Source: Bacteroidales bacterium (GTDB lineage Bacteria; Bacteroidota; Bacteroidia; Bacteroidales; UBA7960). From it: DNA of 7,820 nt. Both the position numbers and the translations under genes were made by a program. The stretch covers positions 1 through 7,820 of the forward strand of contig SLNX01000210.1 of assembly GCA_007132825.1 (NCBI GenBank), given 5' to 3'. Of this stretch, positions 1 to 6,757 are shown piece by piece. Position 1 is the first letter of the stretch. Each line of letters begins with the position of its first letter. Below the pieces are notes generated by a model. The model saw nothing but the letters and a program-made list of their open reading frames with translations. It was not told the DNA's origin and did no database searches.

Positions 1-1
1 T

Positions 2-2386
2 ACAACAACACACAGCAATGTGCCCATCAGTTTCAGCGCACTAAGCAGCCTGGCCCAAACAATGTATTATCCGGAAGAGATGGGTGGCGGGGGGCTGATA
101 ACCACGGTAGCTTATGTCTTTCATTTTGATGAGCCCGTGAATCATACCCCTGTGAAACTTTGGCTTGGTGAAACAGAATCGGGGAACCTCAACAATGGCT
201 GGATTTCTTATGATGATATGACGCTGGTTTTTGAGGACAACGTGACTTTTCCAACCGGCAGCCATGCCATTTATTTCAACCTGGACGAACCCTTTCTGTA
301 TTCAGGAGGCAACCTTGTATTGATGGCTTTTCGCCCCCTCGACATGTGGGGTTTTGGCGGATGTGTGTTTAATGGAACGGAAACACCAAACCGCCCGAAC
401 AGGACTCGCCGAACGTTTAGTAATCAAACAGAGGTCAATCCCGAGAACCCCAATCCGGGAACACTGACCCATCAAGTGCCTCAAACAACATTTTTCATTG
501 TTCAAACCGGACTTGGAGAACTCGAAGGAACCGTCACCGGCCCTGAGGGCAACCCCATTAATCAGGCACATGTAAAATTGGAAGGCACCGGCTTTTCGGC
601 CAAAACATTTGCTAATGGTTCCTACTTAATTCAATACATCCCGGAAGGACAATACGATGTCACTGTCAGCAAAGCGGCATACCTGAGCCAAACCCACCAG
701 GTATCGATCGTCGAAGGTCAAACCACGACACTGAACGTAGCCCTGGAAACGCTCCAGGAAATTACCGTTACCGGAAATGTACTTAGGGAGGACGACCCGG
801 AGTTGGCAGTCTCACATGCCACCATCACATTTGAAAGCGAACACACATACCATGAAACCACCGCTGATGCACAGGGCTTTTTTGAACTCAATCTATACGG
901 GAACCAGTATTACGAAATAACAATAAGCGCAGCAGGATACCTGAACACAATTGCCACTGCCACCCTTGATGATCAAAACCAACATCTTGATCCATTCTAC
1001 CTTCGTGAATATCCCGTTCCAGTATATGAAGTGAATGCGGAACAGGCCATAAATTATCTTCATCTGCACTGGCCTGATCCCGATGATTACAGGGAAGTAC
1101 CCATCGTGTATGATGATGGAACGGCACAAAACGGATTTTCTTCAGCCCCGGGCTATAATCTCTGGATGGGAAACAAATTCCCGGTTTTTGCGGATGGGAT
1201 GATCAGAAGTATTGACTTCTATGGCCTGCCCCACCCATATGGATGGGAAAACGAGGTCACGATACAACTTTTTGACAGATACAAGAATCATTTTTATACC
1301 AGTGACCCCTTTGTAATAAAACCCAACCGCTGGAATACAGTGAAATTGCCAATGATACCTTTCAGCGGAGAATTTTGGGCCATGTTTAACTGGAACATGC
1401 TTAACACGCATACCCATTATGTCGGATATGATCAAACCGGGCCCAATGCTGACGCGCAGCTTGATTACTTTTTTGATGGAAATGAATGGTATCTTTTGCA
1501 CGAAGTAACCATGGGGGACCCCGGCGTGTTTCTCATTAGGGTGAATGCATTTATCGAAGGGGAGTTAACAGCGCTTTCCTTTAAACAAGGCACATTGCAA
1601 AAAACCCGGAAAGATAACTTCGGTCAATGCAAAGGGCACAAAATACTGGAGCATTATAAAGTCTTTCGGCGACAGCTGGACTCAGAAGGAAATTATTTCC
1701 TTCCATGGGATACCCTGGATGCGTTTGTAACAACCCGGGAGTTTGTTGATGCCACATGGGGAGAACTCGCCACAGACAACAAGTTTCAATATGGAGTGCA
1801 GGCCGTTTATTCTTTGGATAACAAATCCATGTTGCGGAAGTCGGAACTGGTTACAAAAACAGATGCTCCGCCAGCTCACCAGGTTACCGTTAGTGTTTAC
1901 GTGGAAGATGAACAGGCAGCCTCAGGAGCAGAAGTTGTGCTCAGTTTCCATGATCCTCTTGAAGGGATCAGCTACGCAGGTTATACCGGACCCGAAGGCT
2001 CTGTTGTGTTCAATAATGTTACAGAAGGTGTTTATAATTTGAATGTTTTCCATGAAGGTTATGACGGTTACCAGGATCACGGCATTACCGTTTATGAGGA
2101 TATGCATCTGGAAGTGAACCTGGGAACTACAGGAGTGAATGTAACTGCATCGCCGAAGCACATTCGCGTTTTCCCAAATCCTGCAACCACATACCTCCGG
2201 ATCGAAAGTGATTATGTTGTTTCCCTTATTCAGATCATTGACCTTTACGGCCAAATCCGGAAGGAATGCAAACCGGATGCGGATAACTATCGAATCAATA
2301 CCGGAGAATTCTCTAACGGCATTTACATTTTACGGGTAACTGCAGGACAGTCAATTTACAATGTTAAAGTCAAAATTGCAAGGTAA
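2..2386 (+). CDS. T9SS-secreted multidomain surface protein, 5' partial
   Basis: The reading frame is open to the left window edge (T-T-T-H-S-N before the GTG at 20), so this is the C-terminal part of a longer protein; residues are numbered from that GTG. Residues 1-110 resemble the adhesin-like module that recurs in secreted Bacteroidota proteins (SLAQTMYYPEE, later YSGGNLVLMAFRPLD). Residues about 166-243 form a carboxypeptidase-regulatory-like Ig fold (GELEGTVTGPEGNPINQAHV), and a more divergent second copy spans about 247-330. Residues about 360-515 look like a jelly-roll-like beta domain (PIVYDDGTAQNGF). About 516-620 resembles a fibronectin type III-like linker (YKVFRRQL), and about 622-700 is a third regulatory-like fold. 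Residues about 715-788 are a type A T9SS sorting domain (IRVFPNPATTYLRI, then NGIYILRV), which in known members is recognised at the outer membrane and usually cleaved. The protein is therefore probably exported to the cell surface or medium. No catalytic domain is visible here; a protease or other enzyme domain could lie upstream. Module boundaries are approximate. Confidence 0.93.
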   Translation, partial: TTTHSNVPISFSALSSLAQTMYYPEEMGGGGLITTVAYVFHFDEPVNHTPVKLWLGETESGNLNNGWISYDDMTLVFEDNVTFPTGSHAIYFNLDEPFLYSGGNLVLMAFRPLDMWGFGGCVFNGTETPNRPNRTRRTFSNQTEVNPENPNPGTLTHQVPQTTFFIVQTGLGELEGTVTGPEGNPINQAHVKLEGTGFSAKTFANGSYLIQYIPEGQYDVTVSKAAYLSQTHQVSIVEGQTTTLNVALETLQEITVTGNVLREDDPELAVSHATITFESEHTYHETTADAQGFFELNLYGNQYYEITISAAGYLNTIATATLDDQNQHLDPFYLREYPVPVYEVNAEQAINYLHLHWPDPDDYREVPIVYDDGTAQNGFSSAPGYNLWMGNKFPVFADGMIRSIDFYGLPHPYGWENEVTIQLFDRYKNHFYTSDPFVIKPNRWNTVKLPMIPFSGEFWAMFNWNMLNTHTHYVGYDQTGPNADAQLDYFFDGNEWYLLHEVTMGDPGVFLIRVNAFIEGELTALSFKQGTLQKTRKDNFGQCKGHKILEHYKVFRRQLDSEGNYFLPWDTLDAFVTTREFVDATWGELATDNKFQYGVQAVYSLDNKSMLRKSELVTKTDAPPAHQVTVSVYVEDEQAASGAEVVLSFHDPLEGISYAGYTGPEGSVVFNNVTEGVYNLNVFHEGYDGYQDHGITVYEDMHLEVNLGTTGVNVTASPKHIRVFPNPATTYLRIESDYVVSLIQIIDLYGQIRKECKPDADNYRINTGEFSNGIYILRVTAGQSIYNVKVKIAR

Positions 2387-2451
2387 CATCGTCATTTGAA
2401 TTGCGGTTCTCTCTTTCATTTTCTAGCATCATGAACAAAAATTGCCATATC

Positions 2452-2465
2452 TCCTTTATAAAGGA
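2452..2465. promoter_or_regulatory. Perfect 14-bp palindrome upstream of the Wzz-like gene
   Basis: TCCTTTATAAAGGA is identical to its reverse complement and lies 35 bp before the start of the Wzz-like gene, in the 113-bp gap after the T9SS protein gene. It could be a dimeric regulator's operator. Its right half overlaps the purine-rich AAGGAAGAGG at 2461-2470, so in RNA it might pair over that sequence, although with no unpaired loop it would make a poor hairpin. I found no good match in this gap to the Bacteroidota -7 motif (TAnnTTTG), and no terminator. The function is inferred only. Confidence 0.3.
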
Positions 2466-2475
2466 AGAGGATTTG

Positions 2476-2496
2476 ATGTATTCAAAATCAATATAA
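2476..2496 (+). other. Possible 6-codon leader ORF abutting the Wzz-like start
   Basis: An ATG at 2476 follows AAGGAAGAGG (2461-2470) at a 5-nt spacing, a Shine-Dalgarno-like arrangement better than at most starts in this window. It encodes M-Y-S-K-S-I, then TAA TAA at 2494-2499. The next triplet in the same frame is the ATG of the Wzz-like gene. Ribosomes ending here could restart directly on the downstream gene. Alternatively it is a chance ORF, since Bacteroidota depend little on Shine-Dalgarno pairing. Confidence 0.3.
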
Positions 2497-2499
2497 TAA

Positions 2500-3366
2500 A
2501 TGTACAAGCAGGAGTTCAATTGGTTATTGAGTGGAAAATTCATAAAATGGTTGTTCATTGGCATGATTGCCGTGTTCGTTTTTACCTTTTTCCTTACCTC
2601 TTCGATCTTTATCAGGCCTCTTTACCGCTCTGAAGCGATCATTTATGTGCCGCTGACTCTTTTTTCTCACCAATATGAGCAGCAAGGGATTGGGTTTGCA
2701 AGCGATGCCGAGATCGACGGCCACATACAGATGCTGCAGTCAACGCAGCTTCTCGACAGCCTGAACGAGATTTATGGACTTGCCGGTGCGTATGGCATTG
2801 ATATTTCCCGGCCGGGAGGTTTGGAGCGTTTGTACCGCAGGGCAAGTGACAGGATCAGCATTCAAAAAACGAGATATGGATCTGTATCCATCAGCGTGAG
2901 GGATGAGAATGCACAAACGGCAGCCGACATGGCCAACGAAATTGTCCGTCTGGGCGATGTGATCAAAAATGACCTGTTAATGGACAATCGCCTTGCAGCA
3001 TATCGTTTTGCAAAAGACCTTTATGAAAGCAAGCTTGCGGAAATTGATGCGATCGAACAGCGACTGGCTGCTGCCATTCTTTACGAAAACGAAGGGTCTG
3101 AACTTTTTTCGATTCAAATGACAAGGGAAAGAATTGGTTTTGAGGCTGAGCTTTGGGAGCTGACAGAGCGGCGAAACCGTTATGAAATGATGCGGAAAAG
3201 CCTTGAGATGGACTTGCCGTCATCTTATCGGGTAACGCCGGCCATTGCTGCAGGCAAGCCCTCCTGGCCACCGCGCCTCCCTTTTGCCTCTGTCGCTTCT
3301 CTGGCGTTTGCCCTGATTTTTGTTTTTGTGGTAATGATACGCAAAGATGTCAGAACAACGAAATAG
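2500..3366 (+). CDS. Wzz-type polysaccharide chain-length determinant, kinase-less
   Basis: This is a 288-residue polysaccharide co-polymerase-like protein of the inner membrane. Members of the family oligomerise and set the length of polysaccharide made by a Wzy polymerase, or couple polymerisation to export. The layout is typical: a cytoplasmic N-terminus, a transmembrane helix at about 16-38, and a periplasmic alpha/beta base containing the conserved-looking FIRPLYRSEAIIYVP (37-51). A helical, coiled-coil-prone segment follows at about 165-238 (KDLYESKLAEIDAIEQRLAA). A proline-rich stretch (AGKPSWPPRLP, 251-261) leads into a second helix at about 262-280 and a short basic tail. There is no C-terminal BY-kinase domain, and the periplasmic part is short compared with many export-type homologues. 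The ATG at 2500 is the only sensible start because two in-frame TAA codons precede it. The 3' end overlaps the next gene by 20 bp, implying one transcript and probable translational coupling. The general class is secure; the exact subtype is not. Confidence 0.85.
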   Translation: MYKQEFNWLLSGKFIKWLFIGMIAVFVFTFFLTSSIFIRPLYRSEAIIYVPLTLFSHQYEQQGIGFASDAEIDGHIQMLQSTQLLDSLNEIYGLAGAYGIDISRPGGLERLYRRASDRISIQKTRYGSVSISVRDENAQTAADMANEIVRLGDVIKNDLLMDNRLAAYRFAKDLYESKLAEIDAIEQRLAAAILYENEGSELFSIQMTRERIGFEAELWELTERRNRYEMMRKSLEMDLPSSYRVTPAIAAGKPSWPPRLPFASVASLAFALIFVFVVMIRKDVRTTK

Positions 3367-4798
3367 CAAACAGCAACTTGCCTTACTGGTCTCAATCCTC
3401 GTCATTGTATCAGGTCTGTTGTGGTTTTTTGCATTGATTCATTCCATGGTATTTCTGGCGGCAACAATTGCAACAGCCATTCCGTCTGCATACCTGATCA
3501 TTCGCCTTAATGCGGAACGCCTGCTGCTGCAGGTGATCGCGCTTTTTCTCCCTTTTTCGGTTGAGGTGCCATTTTTGGCCGGATCGATGTTGCGAATTCC
3601 CACAGAACCGCTTATCGCAATTGCAGCAATGGTGCTGGTCATTCACTTTTTAAGAGACAATCAGACAGTAAAAAAAACCATCCGGCAGGAAGCCTTCTGG
3701 CTCGCCCCGTTGTTTCTGGTTTTTGTCATTACATCCGGTCTGAGCACCATGCTTATGGTTTCTTTTAAGTTTTCTTTCGCGAACATGGCTTATGCACTGG
3801 TGTTTTACTTGCTGATTTTATTTTTATCTAAAGATGACCCATCCTTTTTTCCGCGGCTGCTGCTTGTTTATTCGGCAGGTTTCCTTGTCGTGATGATCTG
3901 GTCTTTTTATCAGTTTCACGGTTTTGGATGGAACCCGGTAGTGGTGCCCGGTATTTTTGAGCCATTTTACAAGGACCACACGATATTTGGCGCATCAGCG
4001 GCATTCCTCACAGCATTCTGGTTTGCATTTTCCTTTACAATGAAGCAGAATTCTTTTAGGATGGCAGCGTGGCTTTTGACGGCAGTTTTCTTTGCCGCTG
4101 TCGTTTACAGTACCAGTCGGGGGGCTTTTCTCAGTCTTGTAGTGTTTTTTGCAGTTTGGGTGATATACCGGCTGAAGCCCGCTCTCAAATACATTCTTCC
4201 GGTACTTCTTTTTGCAGCTTTTGTCCTTTTTATCAGCCGACCTGCAATGGTTAACGTGATCTCTGGCACCCAAAGCCTTTCATATGACAGAGAGGCCGGA
4301 TTGGTTGACAGGACCTCTTCGGTTGCCAATGTCACCACGGATGTTTCCAACCTGGAACGTCTTAACCGCTGGCATGCCGCCTGGCTGATGTTCCGGGAAA
4401 GGCCGTTGAGTGGCTTTGGCCCCGGCACCTACCAGTTCGAATATATCCCATACCAGTCACCTGCACTGATGAATCACCTGAGCGTAACCAACCCCTACGA
4501 CATTCCCGAAGGGTCTGGTGGCACGGCACATTCAGAGTATCTGCTGGCGCTCAGCGAAATGGGGCTGTTTGGACTGGCCGCCTGGTTGCTTCTTTTTGGC
4601 CGGTGGACTGCCCTTTCCTTAAGGCGCTGGCATGAACATCCGCGCCAAATGTACATGTCAGTTGCCGTTGCAGCGCTCTCGACCTATTTTTTTCACGCAC
4701 TCGTAAATAATTTTCTGACCACCGACAAGTTTGCTTTCCTGTTCTGGGGTGCGGCAGCCTTGTTGGTTGCTAATTATAAACATATGGAACGCCCATGA
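3347..4798 (+). CDS. O-antigen ligase/polymerase family membrane protein (Wzy/WaaL-like)
   Basis: This is a 483-residue, very hydrophobic protein with roughly ten or more membrane helices and one large periplasmic loop at about 300-400, the topology of the Wzy_C/O-antigen ligase family. Family landmarks are visible. STSRGAFLSL (255-264) matches the conserved SRG segment. In the loop, NRWHAAWLMFRERPLSGFGPGTY (340-362, here only named by its key residues R341, W342, P353, G356 and G358) precedes TAHSEYL with H395 and then SEMGLFGLAAW, matching the arginine and histidine positions important in characterised ligases. Such enzymes join undecaprenyl-linked glycan units into polymer, or transfer glycan to lipid A-core or other acceptors, on the periplasmic face. 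Pairing with a Wzz-like gene favours a polymerase role, but polymerase and ligase cannot be separated by sequence alone. The start ATG lies inside the upstream gene. The gene ends in TGA just before a repeat-rich intergenic patch. Confidence 0.88.
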   Translation: MSEQRNSKQQLALLVSILVIVSGLLWFFALIHSMVFLAATIATAIPSAYLIIRLNAERLLLQVIALFLPFSVEVPFLAGSMLRIPTEPLIAIAAMVLVIHFLRDNQTVKKTIRQEAFWLAPLFLVFVITSGLSTMLMVSFKFSFANMAYALVFYLLILFLSKDDPSFFPRLLLVYSAGFLVVMIWSFYQFHGFGWNPVVVPGIFEPFYKDHTIFGASAAFLTAFWFAFSFTMKQNSFRMAAWLLTAVFFAAVVYSTSRGAFLSLVVFFAVWVIYRLKPALKYILPVLLFAAFVLFISRPAMVNVISGTQSLSYDREAGLVDRTSSVANVTTDVSNLERLNRWHAAWLMFRERPLSGFGPGTYQFEYIPYQSPALMNHLSVTNPYDIPEGSGGTAHSEYLLALSEMGLFGLAAWLLLFGRWTALSLRRWHEHPRQMYMSVAVAALSTYFFHALVNNFLTTDKFAFLFWGAAALLVANYKHMERP

Positions 4799-4822
4799 TA
4801 GGATTATTGACACACAGAGGGA

Positions 4823-4854
4823 CGATTATCGATTGTCGATTTTCGATTATCGAT
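4823..4854. repeat. Tandem 7-bp repeat (CGATTNT), about 4.6 units
   Basis: Units are CGATTAT (4823-4829), CGATTGT (4830-4836), CGATTTT (4837-4843), CGATTAT (4844-4850) and a partial CGAT (4851-4854). Only the sixth base of the unit varies. The tract starts 25 bp after the Wzy-like stop and lies outside any credible gene. It resembles short heptameric intergenic tracts seen in some bacterial genomes, but its function is unknown. Strand slippage could change the copy number. Confidence 0.8.
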
Positions 4855-4860
4855 GAAGAA

Positions 4861-4977
4861 AGCCCTGAAAGGTTCGTGTTGGAAACGGATCGTCCTGAAA
4901 GGGCAATTTAATTCAGCCCAGTGGCAACGCCCTGGGTGAATGGTGGCTACACCCCACCAGCGCCCTGAAGGGGCAGC
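4861..4977. repeat. Composite intergenic repeat with GCCCTGAAAGG modules and hairpins
   Basis: Three related modules occur: GCCCTGAAAGG (4862-4872), GTCCTGAAAGGGC (4892-4904) and GCCCTGAAGGGGC (4962-4974). The outer two of the 4892-4974 set bracket two inverted repeats. Hairpin 1 (4916-4937) pairs GCCCAG with CTGGGT and GGC with GCC around an AAC loop, with one bulged T. Hairpin 2 (4941-4959) pairs TGGTGG with CCACCA around a 7-nt loop. From general familiarity, similar GCCCTGAAAGGGC/GCCCAGGGCAACGCCCTGGG patches recur between genes in Bacteroidota genomes; I could not check this. The element is probably a dispersed, non-coding repeat. The structures might also act as a transcription terminator or RNA stabiliser after the Wzy-like gene, but there is no poly-T tract after either hairpin. 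Confidence 0.65.
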
Positions 4978-5023
4978 TTAAACACAAGCACAAAATCACA
5001 AATAGTAACGAAAACATAAACAT

Positions 5024-5989
5024 ATGCAAATCCGCAAACGAAATGTGTGGATATTTGGCGGCACCGGCTTCATAGGTCGGGCGCTGGTAACACATTTGTC
5101 AAAAAACCCGGACAACCGGCTGCATCTGCTCATTCACCGGAGCGGCAATTACAGGGAAGTTGAACGCTTCAACTCCGTTAAAAGCAGCCTTGCCGCGTTC
5201 GATCCGTTGTGGTTTGAACGTTATCCGCCCGACGTTGTTTTTCACCTGGCGCGCCCAGCAGGAAGCAACCCGATCTCACGGATGTTTGCTGCAAAAAGAG
5301 GAGAGCAGGCCAACCGGAGGATGTTGCAGATTTTGCGCAACCTGCCCAATCCGCCAATTGTTGTTTACGTGTCAGGTTCACTGGTTTATGGAAAACGACC
5401 GGATAACCAACCTGCGGTTGAAAGCAGCCCCATAAATCCGGCAGCATACGCCCGTCATTATGTCCGTAACGAAGCTCCCTGGATGGAAGCGCAGCAAACT
5501 GGCGCAATGGATATCCGTTTTGCAAGGCCAGCATGGATTGCCGGAAATGCCTCGTGGTTCAGAAAGTTCTTCCTGGAGGTGATGCACCGGCATAAATATG
5601 TTCCCTGTTATGGCAACGGATTGCAACTGATGTCCCTCATACATCTCGACGATGGCGCAAGGATGATCGATACGCTCAGCAGGATGGGCAAAACGCGACA
5701 AAACCTGAACCTCTTTACAGGCAACCCGTTCAGACACAAAGACTTTTGCGAAATGTTGTCGGATCTCAGCAAGTTGCCTGTCAGGGAAATCCCCCAAAAC
5801 CAGCTTGAGCAACAATACGGAAAAACAGTTGCAGCGGCACTAACCACATCCATTCCACTCGAAACGGAACATCCCGATCTGCACCTGCAATCAAACAGTC
5901 AGTTTTCCGATCACAAAAAATTACTTTCTAACCTCCTTGGGCTTTTCGAAAACGAACAGGGTATACTCACCCCACGACCAGAACGGTGA
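5024..5989 (+). CDS. NAD-dependent epimerase/dehydratase-like protein (extended SDR)
   Basis: This is a 321-residue protein of the extended short-chain dehydrogenase/reductase family, cytoplasmic, with no signal peptide. The N-terminal Rossmann fold is clear: VWIFGGTGFIG (8-18) carries the GxxGxxG dinucleotide-binding loop, D70-VVFHLA (70-76) is the usual strand-4 region, and YVSGSLVYG (115-123) is the strand-5 active-site region. Related enzymes epimerise, dehydrate or reduce nucleotide-activated sugars, which fits the polysaccharide context. The catalytic signature is unusual. Y142 is in the expected place, but the YxxxK lysine is replaced by Y146 (Y-A-R-H-Y), while the downstream glutamate of the family pattern is kept (E150). 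It may therefore be a divergent or non-catalytic member. The start ATG follows an A-rich leader with no Shine-Dalgarno sequence. The last 69 bp overlap the 3' end of the opposing methyltransferase gene. The fold is secure; the substrate and activity are unknown. Confidence 0.85.
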   Translation: MQIRKRNVWIFGGTGFIGRALVTHLSKNPDNRLHLLIHRSGNYREVERFNSVKSSLAAFDPLWFERYPPDVVFHLARPAGSNPISRMFAAKRGEQANRRMLQILRNLPNPPIVVYVSGSLVYGKRPDNQPAVESSPINPAAYARHYVRNEAPWMEAQQTGAMDIRFARPAWIAGNASWFRKFFLEVMHRHKYVPCYGNGLQLMSLIHLDDGARMIDTLSRMGKTRQNLNLFTGNPFRHKDFCEMLSDLSKLPVREIPQNQLEQQYGKTVAAALTTSIPLETEHPDLHLQSNSQFSDHKKLLSNLLGLFENEQGILTPRPER

Positions 5990-6730
5990 TTTTTTGAGAA
6001 TTGTATCTGTTTTCCAAAGTGCCGGCAGGGCCTTTCGCAGCATTCTGTTCAGGCGATGGTAATACCAGGCCGGATGGAGAATACTGTAACCCTTTTTCTT
6101 TAGAAGCTGGAAGTGGGAAAAAGCTTTTTTTATCTGTTTTGGAGTGTAACAACGGCTGGGCAGGTATTCTGACGGTGAATAACCACCCCATTCCTTGCGG
6201 AGGCGTGAAAAAGCAGCCTTGAACCGAAACTTCATCAGTTCAATCAACATTCCGGCAACATAGTTTTTATTGACAAAAGTCAATACAAGCTTGCCTCCCG
6301 GTGCTGTTACATCATTGATGTGATCAGCAGCAGCCTTAAGGTCCTCCACCGTATTAAGTGCACCAAAAAACACGTAAACCATATCAAACTGCTTGCCGGG
6401 ATATAGAAAGGTTAAATCCTCCACGCTTCCCTTCAAGGCAGAAGCGTTTTTCAACCCCGTCTTTTGTATCTTTTGTGATGCAACCGCCTGCATCTGCCCG
6501 GAAATATCAATACCGGTGAATGCTGACGATGGATGTGTTTCAGCAAAGTGCACCAGGTCAAGGCCTGTGCCATATCCGATTTCCAGCACATCAGTTGCCG
6601 GATAACGCTTTACCTCTTCCCGGAAGTCCTGCCGAATGCGTTGCAATACAGGGTTTTTCCAGTAGCGGGCATCAAAATCAGATGCATCACCATCATAATA
6701 TGACTCAACTACATGATAATATTCGGACAT
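5921..6730 (-). CDS. Class I SAM-dependent methyltransferase
   Basis: This is a 269-residue soluble protein with a Rossmann-like methyltransferase core. Motif I is DVLEIGYGTGLDLV (47-60), with Y at the position often held by C or A. The acidic SAM-ribose region is FTGIDIS (71-77). FDMVYVFFGALNT (115-127) matches motif II, and PGGKLVLTF (144-152) is the strand-5 motif. The N-terminal segment (YYDGDASDFDARYWKNPVL, from about 11) is typical of small-molecule or lipid methyltransferases of the Methyltransf_11/25 type. The C-terminal half is basic and aromatic and may bind the acceptor. The substrate is unknown; a sugar, lipid or polyprenyl-linked intermediate is plausible from context. It lies 27 bp downstream of the nucleotidyltransferase gene on the same strand, so both are probably co-transcribed. 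No Shine-Dalgarno sequence is evident before the ATG. Its 3' end runs 69 bp into the opposing SDR gene, and that shared stretch encodes the plausible terminal strand GEYTLFVFEK. Confidence 0.9.
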   Translation of the reverse strand: MSEYYHVVESYYDGDASDFDARYWKNPVLQRIRQDFREEVKRYPATDVLEIGYGTGLDLVHFAETHPSSAFTGIDISGQMQAVASQKIQKTGLKNASALKGSVEDLTFLYPGKQFDMVYVFFGALNTVEDLKAAADHINDVTAPGGKLVLTFVNKNYVAGMLIELMKFRFKAAFSRLRKEWGGYSPSEYLPSRCYTPKQIKKAFSHFQLLKKKGYSILHPAWYYHRLNRMLRKALPALWKTDTILKKSPFWSWGEYTLFVFEKPKEVRK

Positions 6731-6757
6731 GGATAGCTTTATGTTTTTGTTAAATAG

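Larger units (their letters stand above)
4776..5026. repeat. 11-bp direct repeats flanking the intergenic repeat patch
   Basis: ATAAACATATG occurs at 4776-4786 (end of the Wzy-like gene) and at 5016-5026 (spanning the start codon of the SDR gene). The copies are exactly 240 bp apart and flank the repeat-rich intergenic patch. This could be a short duplication made when the patch was inserted, or chance in AT-rich sequence. The repeat pair is certain; its meaning is not. Confidence 0.45.

Noticed and set aside
888..1501. Several overlapping ORFs of 78-119 codons on the minus strand inside the T9SS protein gene
   Set aside because: They are antisense to a well-supported domain-rich protein and show no protein-family features.
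1743..2042. 99-codon plus-strand ORF within the T9SS protein gene
   Set aside because: It is an out-of-frame shadow of the fibronectin-like and third regulatory-like region, with no independent support.
3520..3533. CCTGC/GCAGG inverted repeat
   Set aside because: It lies within the Wzy-like coding sequence over leucine codons (L-L-L-Q) and is explained by codon use.
4861..4977. Possible CRISPR array from the recurring GCCCTGAAAGG modules
   Set aside because: The spacing is irregular, modules are short and divergent, only three copies exist, and there are no cas genes.
4913..5095. 60-codon minus-strand ORF across the intergenic repeats
   Set aside because: It consists of repeat sequence plus antisense of the SDR start; the product has no recognisable domain.
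6118..6129. Perfect 12-bp palindrome AAAAAGCTTTTT, a possible terminator for the SDR transcript
   Set aside because: It lies inside the methyltransferase coding sequence, encodes lysine-rich residues there, and has only a two-base GC centre, so it would not form a stable terminator.
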